NCBI GenBank assembly: GCA_018399635.1
Contig: JAGYOH010000012.1
Coordinates: 38,231-102,230 of the forward strand
Reading direction: 5' to 3'
Source: Clostridia bacterium
GTDB taxonomy: Bacteria; Bacillota; Clostridia; Peptostreptococcales; Acidaminobacteraceae
Length of the DNA stretch: 64,000 bases
Part shown: piece by piece, positions 7,303 through 15,439 of the stretch
How the letters are laid out: each line of letters starts with the position of its first letter
Position numbering within the stretch: the first letter of the stretch is position 1
Program-made: the position numbers and the translations under genes
Notes under the pieces: model-generated
What the model saw: only the letters and a program-made list of their open reading frames with translations
Told to the model about the DNA's origin: nothing
Database searches by the model: none

Positions 7303-7810
7303 ATTCTTTGGCTTTTTTGGCTTCGTTCTTGTTGATGTATTCCTCCAGTTCGTACTTGTTCTTTTGTAGAATCTTCAGGATTTCGTCCATGTTGTGGTGG
7401 GCCTTCTCGATGATGTCATAAGAATACAAAAAGGCGTTCTTGCGGATGTCCGAGGCCTCCTGCTGGGCCTTGAAGAGCATTTTTTCCGACTTCTGCCGGG
7501 CCAGCTCCACGATTTTATGCTCATCGAGGATGTCATCAAACTGATTTTTAGCCCCGTTGAGAATTTCATCCTCCTTGCGCTGGGCTTCATCGACGATTCT
7601 CTGGGCATCCCTTCTCGCATCCTCGATGATCTTGTTGCGCTCGTCCTTGATCCACTTGGCATGCTTCATTTCATCGGGCAAAAGAATCTGTATCTCCTTG
7701 ATCAGGTTGCTCACATCGTTGCGATCCACCATGATCTTACCTGAAAATGGAACGGTGGAAGCCGCTTCCAACAGGTTTTCCAAATCGTCCAACAGTTCTA
7801 GTACTTTCAT
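7295..7810 (-). CDS. coiled-coil protein of unknown function (coaD-linked)
   Basis: A 171-residue, highly charged protein predicted to be almost all helix. Residues about 45-165 show heptad-like spacing rich in Glu, Lys, Asp and Arg, with repeats of the type DEAQRKEDEI and ARQKSEKMLFKAQQEA, typical of a coiled coil. There is no signal peptide or membrane segment. Such proteins between coaD and tmcAL are recurrent in Clostridia and are sometimes labelled ATPase or V-type ATPase subunit H-like because of coiled-coil similarity. I see no nucleotide-binding motif, so that label is not supported. Its ATG overlaps the coaD stop (ATGA), so it is translationally coupled. Confidence 0.8.
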   Translation of the reverse strand: MKVLELLDDLENLLEAASTVPFSGKIMVDRNDVSNLIKEIQILLPDEMKHAKWIKDERNKIIEDARRDAQRIVDEAQRKEDEILNGAKNQFDDILDEHKIVELARQKSEKMLFKAQQEASDIRKNAFLYSYDIIEKAHHNMDEILKILQKNKYELEEYINKNEAKKAKESK

Positions 7811-8298
7811 GCTTTCCCCTCATTCCCTATTTTTTCCATAATCTTTTCATGAACAAAGGGAGTGACAAAATCATCGACACGTCCCCCTAGAATCACCACT
7901 TCCTTGACCATGCTCGAGCTGAGGAAGGAGTACTCGGGACTGGTCATCATGAAGAGGGTTTCGATTTCCCCGCAGATGCTCTTGTTCATCAGCGCCATCT
8001 GAAACTCGTACTCGAAGTCGGATACCGCCCTGAGTCCCTTGATGATGATGCTGACCTGCTTCTCCTTGACATAGTTGATCAACAGACCCTCGAAAATGTC
8101 GATTTCAACATTGTCAAGCGCCGAAACCGAGTGCTCAAGCAATTCGAGACGCTCCTTCAGGGTGAACATGGCCTGCTTGTTGGGATTGTCCACCACGGCA
8201 ACAATGAGTCGGCCACAGATTCTGCTGGCTCTTTTGATGATTTCCAGGTGGCCCTTGGTGACGGGATCAAAACTCCCGGGATATACGGCGACTTGCAC
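7807..8298 (-). CDS. coaD: phosphopantetheine adenylyltransferase
   Basis: CoaD transfers AMP to 4'-phosphopantetheine to form dephospho-CoA, the fourth step of CoA synthesis (coaBC, steps two and three, is also in the window). I chose GTG 8298, which gives MQVAVYPGSFDPVTKGHLEI, the canonical start, with AAGGAG eight bases upstream. An earlier GTG at 8307 touches that site and is unlikely. The TxGH motif is at residues 14-17, and the C-terminal SFLSSSMVKEV block matches the family. Length is 163 residues. It starts five bases after rsmD. Confidence 0.96.
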   Translation of the reverse strand: MQVAVYPGSFDPVTKGHLEIIKRASRICGRLIVAVVDNPNKQAMFTLKERLELLEHSVSALDNVEIDIFEGLLINYVKEKQVSIIIKGLRAVSDFEYEFQMALMNKSICGEIETLFMMTSPEYSFLSSSMVKEVVILGGRVDDFVTPFVHEKIMEKIGNEGKA

Positions 8299-8303
8299 GG
8301 GAT

Positions 8304-8858
8304 TCACTCCTTAGCCTGATAGAAAGTCAATGTGGTTTTCCCGTATTTTCTCTGCTTCCATCTTTCAAAACCAGCAAAAAAATCCGGATAATCCTCCTCT
8401 GGATGATGCTCGACGACGATGATTCCCTCTGGACTTAGAAGATCGAATTCCCTGATTTTTTCTAAGGCATCAAGACCCATCCCCTGCTTGTGTGGGGGAT
8501 CTAGAAATATTATATCAAATTTCATTAGTCTTCGCTTTGCTTTTATCAGAAAATTTTCGTAATTTTCGTTGTAGAGGGTCGCCTTGTCCGTCAATCGGGT
8601 CTTTTTGAGATTTTCCTCGATATAGGGGATGCACTTGGGATTCTTTTCTACAAAGTGGGCCTCCCTGGCCCCTCGACTCAGGGATTCGATGCACAGCCCC
8701 CCTGATCCGCTGAACAGATCCAGAACCACTTTGCCCTGGATCCGGTGCTGGATCATGTTGAACAAATTTTCCTTGACCCGGTCCACCGTGGGTCGGGTGG
8801 TCATTTCCGGCAGGGTGACCAGCCGGGTCCCCCGGGCGCTGCCTGCAATCACTCTCAT
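8304..8858 (-). CDS. rsmD: 16S rRNA (guanine966-N2)-methyltransferase RsmD
   Basis: RsmD methylates G966 of 16S rRNA. The protein starts MRVIAGSARGTRL at ATG 8858, with AAGGA about nine bases upstream; an ATG nine bases earlier touches that site. The SAM-binding block LFSGSGGLCIE lies near residues 48-58 and the catalytic motif DPPH at 120-123 (usually DPPY/F). Length is 184 residues. The order recG-rsmD-coaD is conserved in Firmicutes. Confidence 0.95.
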   Translation of the reverse strand: MRVIAGSARGTRLVTLPEMTTRPTVDRVKENLFNMIQHRIQGKVVLDLFSGSGGLCIESLSRGAREAHFVEKNPKCIPYIEENLKKTRLTDKATLYNENYENFLIKAKRRLMKFDIIFLDPPHKQGMGLDALEKIREFDLLSPEGIIVVEHHPEEDYPDFFAGFERWKQRKYGKTTLTFYQAKE

Positions 8859-8863
8859 GGTCT

Positions 8864-10843
8864 TCATCCTTTTTTGATCGAAATTTTTTGTGCCATGGCC
8901 GCCAGATAGTCTTTGAACTCCTCCGGATGCTCAAGGGTGTAGGTCACGTCCGCCATGGCCTGATGCATCACCGGGGTGTGTTTCATCAGATCGCCGATGA
9001 GAAAATGCTCGGAACCGTGCTGTCTGAGTCCCAGCACTTCTCCGGGACCCCTGATCTGAAGGTCCGCCATGGCCACCTTGAAGCCGTCATTGGTGGTGAG
9101 CAGGGTTTTCAGATTCTCGTTGGCCCTGGGGGTGACTAGAAAACATTGACTCTTGATCTCGCCGCGACCGACACGACCCCTCAACTGGTGCAGCTGACTG
9201 AGGCCGAAGCGTTCGGCATTGTAGACCACCATGAAACCGGCTCCGGCATGGTCGATTCCCACCTCGATGACGGTGGTGGAGACGAGGAGGCTGAATTCAC
9301 CGCTTTTGAAACCCGCAATCACCCGGCTTTTTTCCTCAGTGGTCATTTTTCCGTGGATCATGGCCATGGGAAAGCCCTCATAGGTGCTTTTGATTCTTTC
9401 AAAGCCCTCCAGGAGGGAATCCACCTCATTGAAATGACTGGAGGCTTCAATCAGAGGAAAGACCACGTAGCCCTGCTGTCCCTGGTCAAGCAGGGCCTTG
9501 ATTCTCGCCGTCAGGGCGGCCTCCTGATGACTCAGGAAGAGGTGGGTTTCAATCTGCTGGCGTCCCCGGGGCAGGCTCTCAATGGTGGAGACCTCGATGT
9601 CGGCATAAAAAATCATGGAAAGGGTCCTGGGAATCGGTGTGGCGCTCATCATCAGGTAATTGACCTTCGGGTGGTCATCAATGAGCTGCTGTCTTTGATT
9701 GACCCCGAAGCGGTGCTGCTCGTCGATGACCAGGAGACCGAGTTTTTTGAAGGTGACCCTGGCCTGGAGCATGGCATGGGTCCCCACGAGGATGTCGATC
9801 CCCCCCGCCTTGAGGGCCGTGTAGATCCCCTCCTTGTCCCGGCTGGCCCCGGTGAGCAGCGCCGTGGTGATTTCAGGGGGCAGGACTCTTTGAAACTCCT
9901 GATAGAGCTGCTGGGCCAGGATTTCAGTGGGGGCCAGAATCCCGCACTGATACCCCCCGAGAACCGCATTGTAGGCCCCCATCATGGCCACCAGGGTCTT
10001 CCCGCTCCCCACGTCGCCCTGGAGAAGCCGGCGCATGGCCCCGGGACCTTCGAGGTCGCCGAGGATTTCATCCAGGACCTTGAGCTGGTCCGCTGTGGGT
10101 TCGAAATCCAGGGAGGCCATGAGGGCCTCCACCCTGGAAGTGCATCTGGGAATCCGGTAGCCCTCGAGATGCCGGTTCTCCACCGAAAGCAGTCGATTGC
10201 CCAGGATGAACAAGAAGAACTCCTCATAGATGAGGCGGTACTTCCCCTCCTTGTACCGGGTACGGTCCGTTGGAAAATGAAGGTTGTTGAGGGCATACTC
10301 CCTGGTGCAGAGCTGGTTGTTCCCGACGAAGACCAGGGGCAGATTCTCTTCCAGGGGCAGGGCCAGAGCCTGTCTGACGTAGCTTCTGAGGTTTTTCTGG
10401 CTGATGCCGGCACTCAAATGATAGACCGGTTCAATGCATAGAAAATCCTTGTCCTCTCCCGGAGCGAATTCCGGGTGGACCATCTTGAACCCATGGCCGC
10501 TGTGCTTGATCTCACCGTAAAAGAAGTAGTCCTTTTGAAATTTGAATTGGTTTCTGAGGAATCTGCCGTTGAAAAAAACGACTTCCCCGATGTGGCCCTG
10601 GGCTTCAAGCTTGAGGACAAGGACCTCCCTCTGGCTGAACTTCCGTTGCAGCTGAACCCCCACCACCGTGGCCAGGATCACCCCGGTGGCCGATCCCCTC
10701 AGGGTTTTCAGATCCAAGATCTGCCTTCGGTCGATGTATCTGAAGGGCAGAAAATACAGCAGGTCCTCCAGGGTCCTGACCCCGAGTTTTTCCAGGGCCT
10801 GGGATTTTTTGGGGCCCAGCCCCTTTATGGCTTTGAGGTCCAT
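8864..10843 (-). CDS. recG: ATP-dependent DNA helicase RecG
   Basis: RecG remodels stalled replication forks and branch-migrates recombination intermediates. The N-terminal wedge (OB-fold) region is followed by a superfamily 2 helicase with Walker A GDVGSGKT, DEQH box, SATPIPRTL and QLRGRVGRG. I chose ATG 10843 (659 residues) because GGAG lies nine bases upstream and the start MDLKAIKGLGPKKSQ fits the family; alternatives at 10849, 10852 and 10858 crowd the site. A terminator-like hairpin with nine Ts ends directly at this ribosome-binding site. Confidence 0.96.
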   Translation of the reverse strand: MDLKAIKGLGPKKSQALEKLGVRTLEDLLYFLPFRYIDRRQILDLKTLRGSATGVILATVVGVQLQRKFSQREVLVLKLEAQGHIGEVVFFNGRFLRNQFKFQKDYFFYGEIKHSGHGFKMVHPEFAPGEDKDFLCIEPVYHLSAGISQKNLRSYVRQALALPLEENLPLVFVGNNQLCTREYALNNLHFPTDRTRYKEGKYRLIYEEFFLFILGNRLLSVENRHLEGYRIPRCTSRVEALMASLDFEPTADQLKVLDEILGDLEGPGAMRRLLQGDVGSGKTLVAMMGAYNAVLGGYQCGILAPTEILAQQLYQEFQRVLPPEITTALLTGASRDKEGIYTALKAGGIDILVGTHAMLQARVTFKKLGLLVIDEQHRFGVNQRQQLIDDHPKVNYLMMSATPIPRTLSMIFYADIEVSTIESLPRGRQQIETHLFLSHQEAALTARIKALLDQGQQGYVVFPLIEASSHFNEVDSLLEGFERIKSTYEGFPMAMIHGKMTTEEKSRVIAGFKSGEFSLLVSTTVIEVGIDHAGAGFMVVYNAERFGLSQLHQLRGRVGRGEIKSQCFLVTPRANENLKTLLTTNDGFKVAMADLQIRGPGEVLGLRQHGSEHFLIGDLMKHTPVMHQAMADVTYTLEHPEEFKDYLAAMAQKISIKKG

Positions 10844-10856
10844 ATCCATCATCTCC

Positions 10857-10881
10857 AAAAAAAAAGAGGGAAAGCTCCCTC
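10857..10881 (-). terminator. hairpin-T9 terminator between fakA and recG
   Basis: GAGGGA (10866-10871) pairs with TCCCTC (10876-10881), and the minus strand continues with nine Ts (10857-10865) running straight into the recG GGAG site. The stem is short (6 bp), so read-through is plausible and it may act as an attenuator. Confidence 0.75.
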
Positions 10882-10882
10882 C

Positions 10883-12508
10883 TTATTCCAATGACACCAG
10901 GTAGTAATACAGGGGTTGACCGCCGTAGTAGATCTCAAAATCAATGGCTTCATGCCTTTCTTCGAGTTCTGAAATCAGAGCCTGGGTTTCTTCAAGGGAC
11001 ACCTCTTCACCGTAGTAGACGGCGATGATTTCAGTGTCGTCATCGATGGCGGCTTCAATCCCCTTGACCAGTCCGTCAGCCACCCTTTCCTCGACACAGA
11101 TGATTTCCCCGTCCAGGATTCCCAGGATGTCGTTCTTCTTGATCTCCTGGGAATCAAAGCTGGTATCCCTGACGGAATAGGTGATCTGGAGGGTCTTGAC
11201 TCCCTTGAGAATCTTCAGCATTTCCGCTTCATTCTCCCTGGCGGAGAGTTCTTCGTTGTAGCCCACCAGGGCGCTGATCCCCTGGGGAATGCTCCTCGTG
11301 GGCAGGACGATGATCTCCTTTTCCGACAAGTCCCTGGCCTGGTTGGCCGCCATGATGATATTGGGGTTGTTGGGCAGGATGAAAATATGCCCGGCGTTGA
11401 TTTTTTCCACCGCCTCCATGAGATCCTCGGTACTGGGATTCATGGTCTGTCCCCCGAAAATGATGTGATCGACGCCCAGGTTTTCAAAAATCTCCTTGAG
11501 ACCCTCTCCCATGGCGACGGCGATGAACCCGAATTTTTTCCTCTCCCCCTGTCCCTGCCGGGACAGGGCTTCCTGAAAGAGAATATTTTCGTGCTGTTCC
11601 TTCATGTTGTCGATTTTCACACTGACCAGGTCGCCGTACTTCAGGGCCGCCTCGATGGCGATGCCGGGGTTGTTGGTGTGGACATGGACCTTGACAAGGT
11701 CTTCATCCTGAACAAAGACCATGCTGTCCCCGAGGGTGAAGATCTCGTCACGAAGGTCTGTGGCATCCTCGTGGGGGGTCTTGATGATGAACTCCGTACA
11801 GTACTGGAAGGTGATGTCCTGGGGAGCCGGATGTCCCGGGTCGCGGTGGGAGGATTCAGCTTTGACGGTGACGATGTTCTCCTCCATTTCCTTGCCCAGG
11901 ACCCCGTTGTTGAAGCCGTTGAGGATGGCGATGAATCCCTTGCCGCCGGCATCCACCACCCCGGCCTGCTTCAGGACCTCGAGCTGGTTGGGCGTGTCCT
12001 TGAGGGCTTCATTGGCGGTGGCGATGATGATTTTGAAAAAATCATGAAAGGCGATATCCTCCAGGTTCAACTGATTGGCTTTTTCAGCCGTCAGCCGGAC
12101 CACGGTGAGAATCGTCCCCTCCACCGGCTTCAGAACAGCCTTGTAGGCCGTGTCGGCGGCCGTCTTGAGTCCCGATGCGAAGTCCCGGGGGGTCAGGGCT
12201 TCCTTGTCCTCGATGCCCTTGGCAAAACCTCTGAAAATCTGAGACAGGATGACACCGGAATTCCCCCTGGCTCCCATCAGGGAACCCTTGGAAACCGCCT
12301 TGGCCACGGTCGCCACATTGTCGTGTTCTTTTTTTGACAATTCATCGATGGCGGACTGCATGGTCAGGGTCATGTTCGTGCCCGTATCCCCGTCGGGGAC
12401 GGGAAAGACGTTCAGACCATTGATTGTCTCTTTATCTTTGTCAAGGCTCAAGGTTCCCTGGATAAACATCTTTGTCAGCAATCCCGCGTCGATACTCTTA
12501 ATATCCAT
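10883..12508 (-). CDS. fakA: DAK2-domain fatty acid kinase FakA-type protein
   Basis: FakA binds ATP and phosphorylates fatty acids held by FakB, feeding acyl-phosphate to lipid synthesis. The 541-residue protein starts at ATG 12508 (MDIKSIDAGLL) with a strong AGGAGG upstream. The DAK2 domain has the ATP/metal motif PVPDGDTGTN (37-45) and GARGNSGVILSQ. The middle domain has the Cys (FQYCTEFI) and HVHT residues seen as zinc ligands in FakA. A DegV-like C-terminal domain follows. The adjacent Asp23 gene is the standard partner. No fakB is visible here, so the exact substrate is inferred. Confidence 0.85.
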   Translation of the reverse strand: MDIKSIDAGLLTKMFIQGTLSLDKDKETINGLNVFPVPDGDTGTNMTLTMQSAIDELSKKEHDNVATVAKAVSKGSLMGARGNSGVILSQIFRGFAKGIEDKEALTPRDFASGLKTAADTAYKAVLKPVEGTILTVVRLTAEKANQLNLEDIAFHDFFKIIIATANEALKDTPNQLEVLKQAGVVDAGGKGFIAILNGFNNGVLGKEMEENIVTVKAESSHRDPGHPAPQDITFQYCTEFIIKTPHEDATDLRDEIFTLGDSMVFVQDEDLVKVHVHTNNPGIAIEAALKYGDLVSVKIDNMKEQHENILFQEALSRQGQGERKKFGFIAVAMGEGLKEIFENLGVDHIIFGGQTMNPSTEDLMEAVEKINAGHIFILPNNPNIIMAANQARDLSEKEIIVLPTRSIPQGISALVGYNEELSARENEAEMLKILKGVKTLQITYSVRDTSFDSQEIKKNDILGILDGEIICVEERVADGLVKGIEAAIDDDTEIIAVYYGEEVSLEETQALISELEERHEAIDFEIYYGGQPLYYYLVSLE

Positions 12509-12522
12509 GATGACTCCTCCTA

Positions 12523-12879
12523 TCATTCTTGAACTTTGACACCTTCAATATTGACGTTGACCTTGAGCACCTTGAGTCCCGTCTGGTTTTCCACATTGTA
12601 CTTGACCTTTTCAATGATGTTTTCCGCCACCACGGAGATCTTGGTCCCGAACTGGATGATGACATACAGATCGATATTCAAGCCCTCCTCCGATTCCTCT
12701 ATTTTCACCCCTCTGCTCAGGTTTTCCTTCTTCAGCAGGTTCACGATGCCGCTCTTGGCGCTTCGGGTGGCCATTCCGACAAGACCGTAACACTCTATCG
12801 CTGAAGACCCGGCAATGTTTGCGATGACATCCTTGGATATGTTGATGGATCCGAGGTCATTCTCTATGATTATAGACAT
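12523..12879 (-). CDS. Asp23/Gls24 family protein (YloU-type)
   Basis: A 118-residue Asp23/Gls24 envelope-stress family protein. Members bind the membrane through partners or affect lipid and envelope homeostasis. The conserved block GSSAIECYGLVGMATRSAKSG is near residues 23-44. The start is ATG 12879 with AGGAGG upstream. It precedes fakA by 14 bases, as in most Firmicutes, and is read from a promoter back to back with that of rpmB. There is no membrane segment. Confidence 0.9.
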   Translation of the reverse strand: MSIIIENDLGSINISKDVIANIAGSSAIECYGLVGMATRSAKSGIVNLLKKENLSRGVKIEESEEGLNIDLYVIIQFGTKISVVAENIIEKVKYNVENQTGLKVLKVNVNIEGVKVQE

Positions 12880-12915
12880 TCTAATTCCTCCTGTATGAGA
12901 TTGGGTTCACCACCT

Positions 12916-12944
12916 ATTTTACACTGTTAAAGAAAAATAGACAA
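12916..12944 (-). promoter_or_regulatory. promoter for asp23-fakA
   Basis: On the minus strand TTGTCT (12939-12944) and TAAAAT (12916-12921) are spaced by 17 bases. It reads toward the Asp23 gene about 40 bases away. Confidence 0.75.
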
Positions 12945-12964
12945 GAACTTAGAGGATTTAAGCC

Positions 12965-12993
12965 TTGTCAAAGAGGTTGGTTAATGATAGAAT
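12965..12993 (+). promoter_or_regulatory. rpmB promoter
   Basis: TTGTCA (12965-12970) and TAGAAT (12988-12993) are spaced by 17 bases. The -35 faces the -35 of the divergent asp23 promoter only 20 bases away. The leader to rpmB is about 38 bases. Confidence 0.8.
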
Positions 12994-13037
12994 GATTTTG
13001 TTGATTTTTTAAAGTATTCCCGAGGGAGGTGTAATAG

Positions 13038-13229
13038 ATGGCTAAAGTTTGTGCAGTCTGCGGCAAGGGGCAGGTTTCCGGCAACAATGTATCCCATGCC
13101 ATGAATCACAATAAAAGAGTCTGGAAGCCGAATCTAAAACGCGTCAAGATCGAAGAGCAGGGAACGGTCAAGAGGATTTACGTTTGTTCACGATGCCTGC
13201 GTTCCGGCAAAGTCCAGAGAGCGGTATAA
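13038..13229 (+). CDS. rpmB: 50S ribosomal protein L28
   Basis: This 63-residue protein begins MAKVCAVCGKGQVSGNNVSHA and carries two cysteine pairs (CAVC and CSRC), the zinc-binding form of L28. It is a structural protein of the large subunit. GGGAGGTG lies upstream of the ATG. It stands alone on the plus strand between its own promoter and a strong terminator, divergent from asp23-fakA, a common Firmicutes arrangement. Confidence 0.97.
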   Translation: MAKVCAVCGKGQVSGNNVSHAMNHNKRVWKPNLKRVKIEEQGTVKRIYVCSRCLRSGKVQRAV

Positions 13230-13230
13230 A

Positions 13231-13276
13231 AGAGTCTACTTTTTCACTTAGTAGACTCTTTTTTTTTTTTTGTTTT
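13231..13276 (+). terminator. rho-independent terminator after rpmB
   Basis: AGAGTCTACT (13231-13240) pairs with AGTAGACTCT (13250-13259), a perfect 10-bp stem, followed by a long T-tract (13259-13271, then Ts again to 13276). Confidence 0.95.
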
Positions 13277-13277
13277 T

Positions 13278-13907
13278 TCAGGCGTCCCCGGAGGTGATCA
13301 CCACGATGAAGGTCCCCTCCCGGGAGGTGACGGTTCCTCTGTCTTCAAGGATTTCATTGCTGAGGGTCAGGGAGGTGGGACAGGCCACCGCCACATCCAC
13401 AAGGGGATACTTGACCCCGCTGATGGTGAGTCCCTTGACGGTCGTCAGAGGAATCAGGGAGATGACCGCTCCTTCAAGGCCTTCAAAAACCATTTCTCTT
13501 CTCCCGACGAAGGCCCGGTTGCTTTCATCCAGCATCTGGATATTGAGATGGGCGTACTTGATCAAGAGACCGAAATTCACCAGGGTGTGGTCCCAGCGGG
13601 AGCCATAGAAGCCCACCATGTGGATGGTTTCATAGCCGGCCTCTTCAATCGTCATAAGAGCCAGCTCCGAATCGCTTTCATTCTTTTCCCTGGGATAGGT
13701 CTTGATCGGGGTGTCCTTGTAGGCCGCCAGGAGCTGCTCCGGGGCGCTGTCCAGATCCCCGACGATGAGATCCGGCTCCAGACCCAGTGGCAAAAGGTGG
13801 CGGATCCCCCCGTCGACACAGAGCACCAGATCGTAGTCCTCCTCGAGTTGCAATTTCAACTTTTCATAGTCCCTGATTTCGGCGGCGCCGAAAACCAGGG
13901 CCTTCAC
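13278..13907 (-). CDS. thiN: thiamine pyrophosphokinase ThiN
   Basis: ThiN converts thiamine and ATP to thiamine diphosphate. The 209-residue protein has CVDGGIRHLLP and VGDLDS, the metal and substrate motifs of the family. It starts at GTG 13907, which overlaps the rpe stop (GTGA), with AGGGTGGG upstream. It is the last gene of the long minus-strand array, in the conserved order prkC-rsgA-rpe-thiN, and converges with rpmB. Confidence 0.93.
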   Translation of the reverse strand: MKALVFGAAEIRDYEKLKLQLEEDYDLVLCVDGGIRHLLPLGLEPDLIVGDLDSAPEQLLAAYKDTPIKTYPREKNESDSELALMTIEEAGYETIHMVGFYGSRWDHTLVNFGLLIKYAHLNIQMLDESNRAFVGRREMVFEGLEGAVISLIPLTTVKGLTISGVKYPLVDVAVACPTSLTLSNEILEDRGTVTSREGTFIVVITSGDA

Positions 13908-14554
13908 AAGCCCACCCTGAGGGCCGAAATGGCGGCCCGGTAGTCCTCTTTCCCAAAAATCGCACTGCCGGCGACCAGGACCTCGGCGCCGCTTTCAATG
14001 AGGAGGGCGGCATTTTCCGGCACCACGCCGCCATCCACGGCGATTTTGAAATCCCAGCCCGATTTTTCCTTCAGGACCTTCAGGGCGATGATTTTGTCAA
14101 GGGTGTAATCAATGAACCGCTGTCCGCCGAAACCCGGGTTGACTGACATGATGAGGACCAGGTCCAGGCGCGGCAGCAGATGTTCGATGGTTGAAACCGG
14201 CGTCGCGGGATTCAGGGAGATGCCGGCATCCAGGCCCAGCTCCTTGATGGCGGTGATGGACCGGTCAAGATGAAGTCCGGTCTCCTGATGGATGGTGATG
14301 CCGTCGACCCCCGCCCTGGCAAAGTCCTCAAAGTGGTCGTCAGGATTCATCACCATGAGATGGGCGTCGAAATAAAGGCCGCTTTTTGACCGGATGCTCT
14401 TCACCACAGGGGCGCCGAAGGTGAGATTGGGGACGAAATGACCGTCCATGATATCCAGGTGTATCCAGTCGGCCCCGGCTTTTTCCACGGCTTCAAGCTC
14501 TTCACCGAGACGTGAAAAATCCGCCGACAGGATGGAAGGCGCTATGTTGACCAT
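13904..14554 (-). CDS. rpe: ribulose-phosphate 3-epimerase
   Basis: Rpe interconverts ribulose-5-phosphate and xylulose-5-phosphate in the pentose phosphate pathway. The 216-residue TIM barrel has PSILSADFSRLGEE near the start, HLDIMDGHFVPN with catalytic Asp and metal ligands, VNPGFGGQ and VDGGV. GGAGAG precedes the ATG, which lies directly after the rsgA stop. Confidence 0.96.
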   Translation of the reverse strand: MVNIAPSILSADFSRLGEELEAVEKAGADWIHLDIMDGHFVPNLTFGAPVVKSIRSKSGLYFDAHLMVMNPDDHFEDFARAGVDGITIHQETGLHLDRSITAIKELGLDAGISLNPATPVSTIEHLLPRLDLVLIMSVNPGFGGQRFIDYTLDKIIALKVLKEKSGWDFKIAVDGGVVPENAALLIESGAEVLVAGSAIFGKEDYRAAISALRVGL

Positions 14555-15439
14555 TCAGTATCTCTCCTTCTGTTTTTTCAGTTCTTCATAGAGGTAGGCA
14601 TAAGAGCCGTACCGGCTCCTTGAGATCCGATGCTCCGCGACGGCGGTCTTCACCCCGCAGTCGGTCTCGCTGATATGGCTGCAGTCTCTGTAGCGGCAGT
14701 TCTCTGAGGCCTCCTGGAATTCCGGATAATAATCCTTGAGGGCTTCCTTGGGGATATCGAGGATTTCCAGGGAACTGAATCCCGGGGTGTCGAGGACATA
14801 GCCTCCTGAGGGCAGTTCGATCAACTCTGAATGGCGGGTGGTGTGCCGGCCCCGGCCGATCCTGCCGCTCACCTCTCCCACCTTCAACTCGAGTCCCGGC
14901 TTCAAGGCGTTGGTGATGGAGGACTTGCCCACCCCGCTGGGGCCGGCGAAGACATTGACCTTGTCCTTGAGAACCTTTTTCAGGGCCTCGATGCCGGTGT
15001 TCTCCTTCACACTGACAAAAATCACGTCGAAACCCGTGGCTTCATAGTCCCTGCGGACCTTTTCAAGGGCTTCGGCAGTGACCAGTTCGATTTTATTGAG
15101 CAGCACCACCGGGGTGACGCCATGATACTGGCCCAGAACCAGCAGTTTGTCCATGAGAATGAAATTGGGGCTGGGACTGGCCATGGACATGGTGACGACC
15201 ACCTGTTCCACGTTGGCCACCTCCGGCCGCTTCAGCTGGGAAAAGCGGGGCAGGATCTTCTGGATATGGGCCTGGGCCTCCTCTTCGGAGATCACGTCGA
15301 TTTCAACGCGGTCACCCACTAAAGGCTTGATCTTTTCGTTGCGGAAAAGACCCCGTGCCCGGGTGGCGTAGATTCTGGATCCCACCTCCACGTAGTAGAA
15401 GCCGCCGATCCCCTTGAGGATGATGCCGGTCAGGCGCAT
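14555..15439 (-). CDS. rsgA: ribosome small subunit-dependent GTPase RsgA
   Basis: RsgA assists late 30S assembly by a GTPase activity stimulated by the subunit. It has an N-terminal OB fold, then a circularly permuted GTPase with P-loop GPSGVGKSS (166-174) placed after the NKxE-type motif LLNKIELV. A C-terminal zinc site has Cys248, Cys253, His255 and Cys261. The ATG at 15439 overlaps the prkC stop by one base, with only GAGTG as a weak site, so coupling is likely. Position after prkC is standard. Confidence 0.96.
   Translation of the reverse strand: MRLTGIILKGIGGFYYVEVGSRIYATRARGLFRNEKIKPLVGDRVEIDVISEEEAQAHIQKILPRFSQLKRPEVANVEQVVVTMSMASPSPNFILMDKLLVLGQYHGVTPVVLLNKIELVTAEALEKVRRDYEATGFDVIFVSVKENTGIEALKKVLKDKVNVFAGPSGVGKSSITNALKPGLELKVGEVSGRIGRGRHTTRHSELIELPSGGYVLDTPGFSSLEILDIPKEALKDYYPEFQEASENCRYRDCSHISETDCGVKTAVAEHRISRSRYGSYAYLYEELKKQKERY

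Noticed and set aside
9146..10441. 431-codon plus-strand frame opposite recG
   Set aside because: RecG motifs are intact on the minus strand; the opposite frame has the antisense-type composition and no ribosome-binding site.
13231..13276. rpmB terminator considered as a terminator for the convergent thiN
   Set aside because: On the minus strand only four Ts follow the stem, so it is at best weak for thiN.
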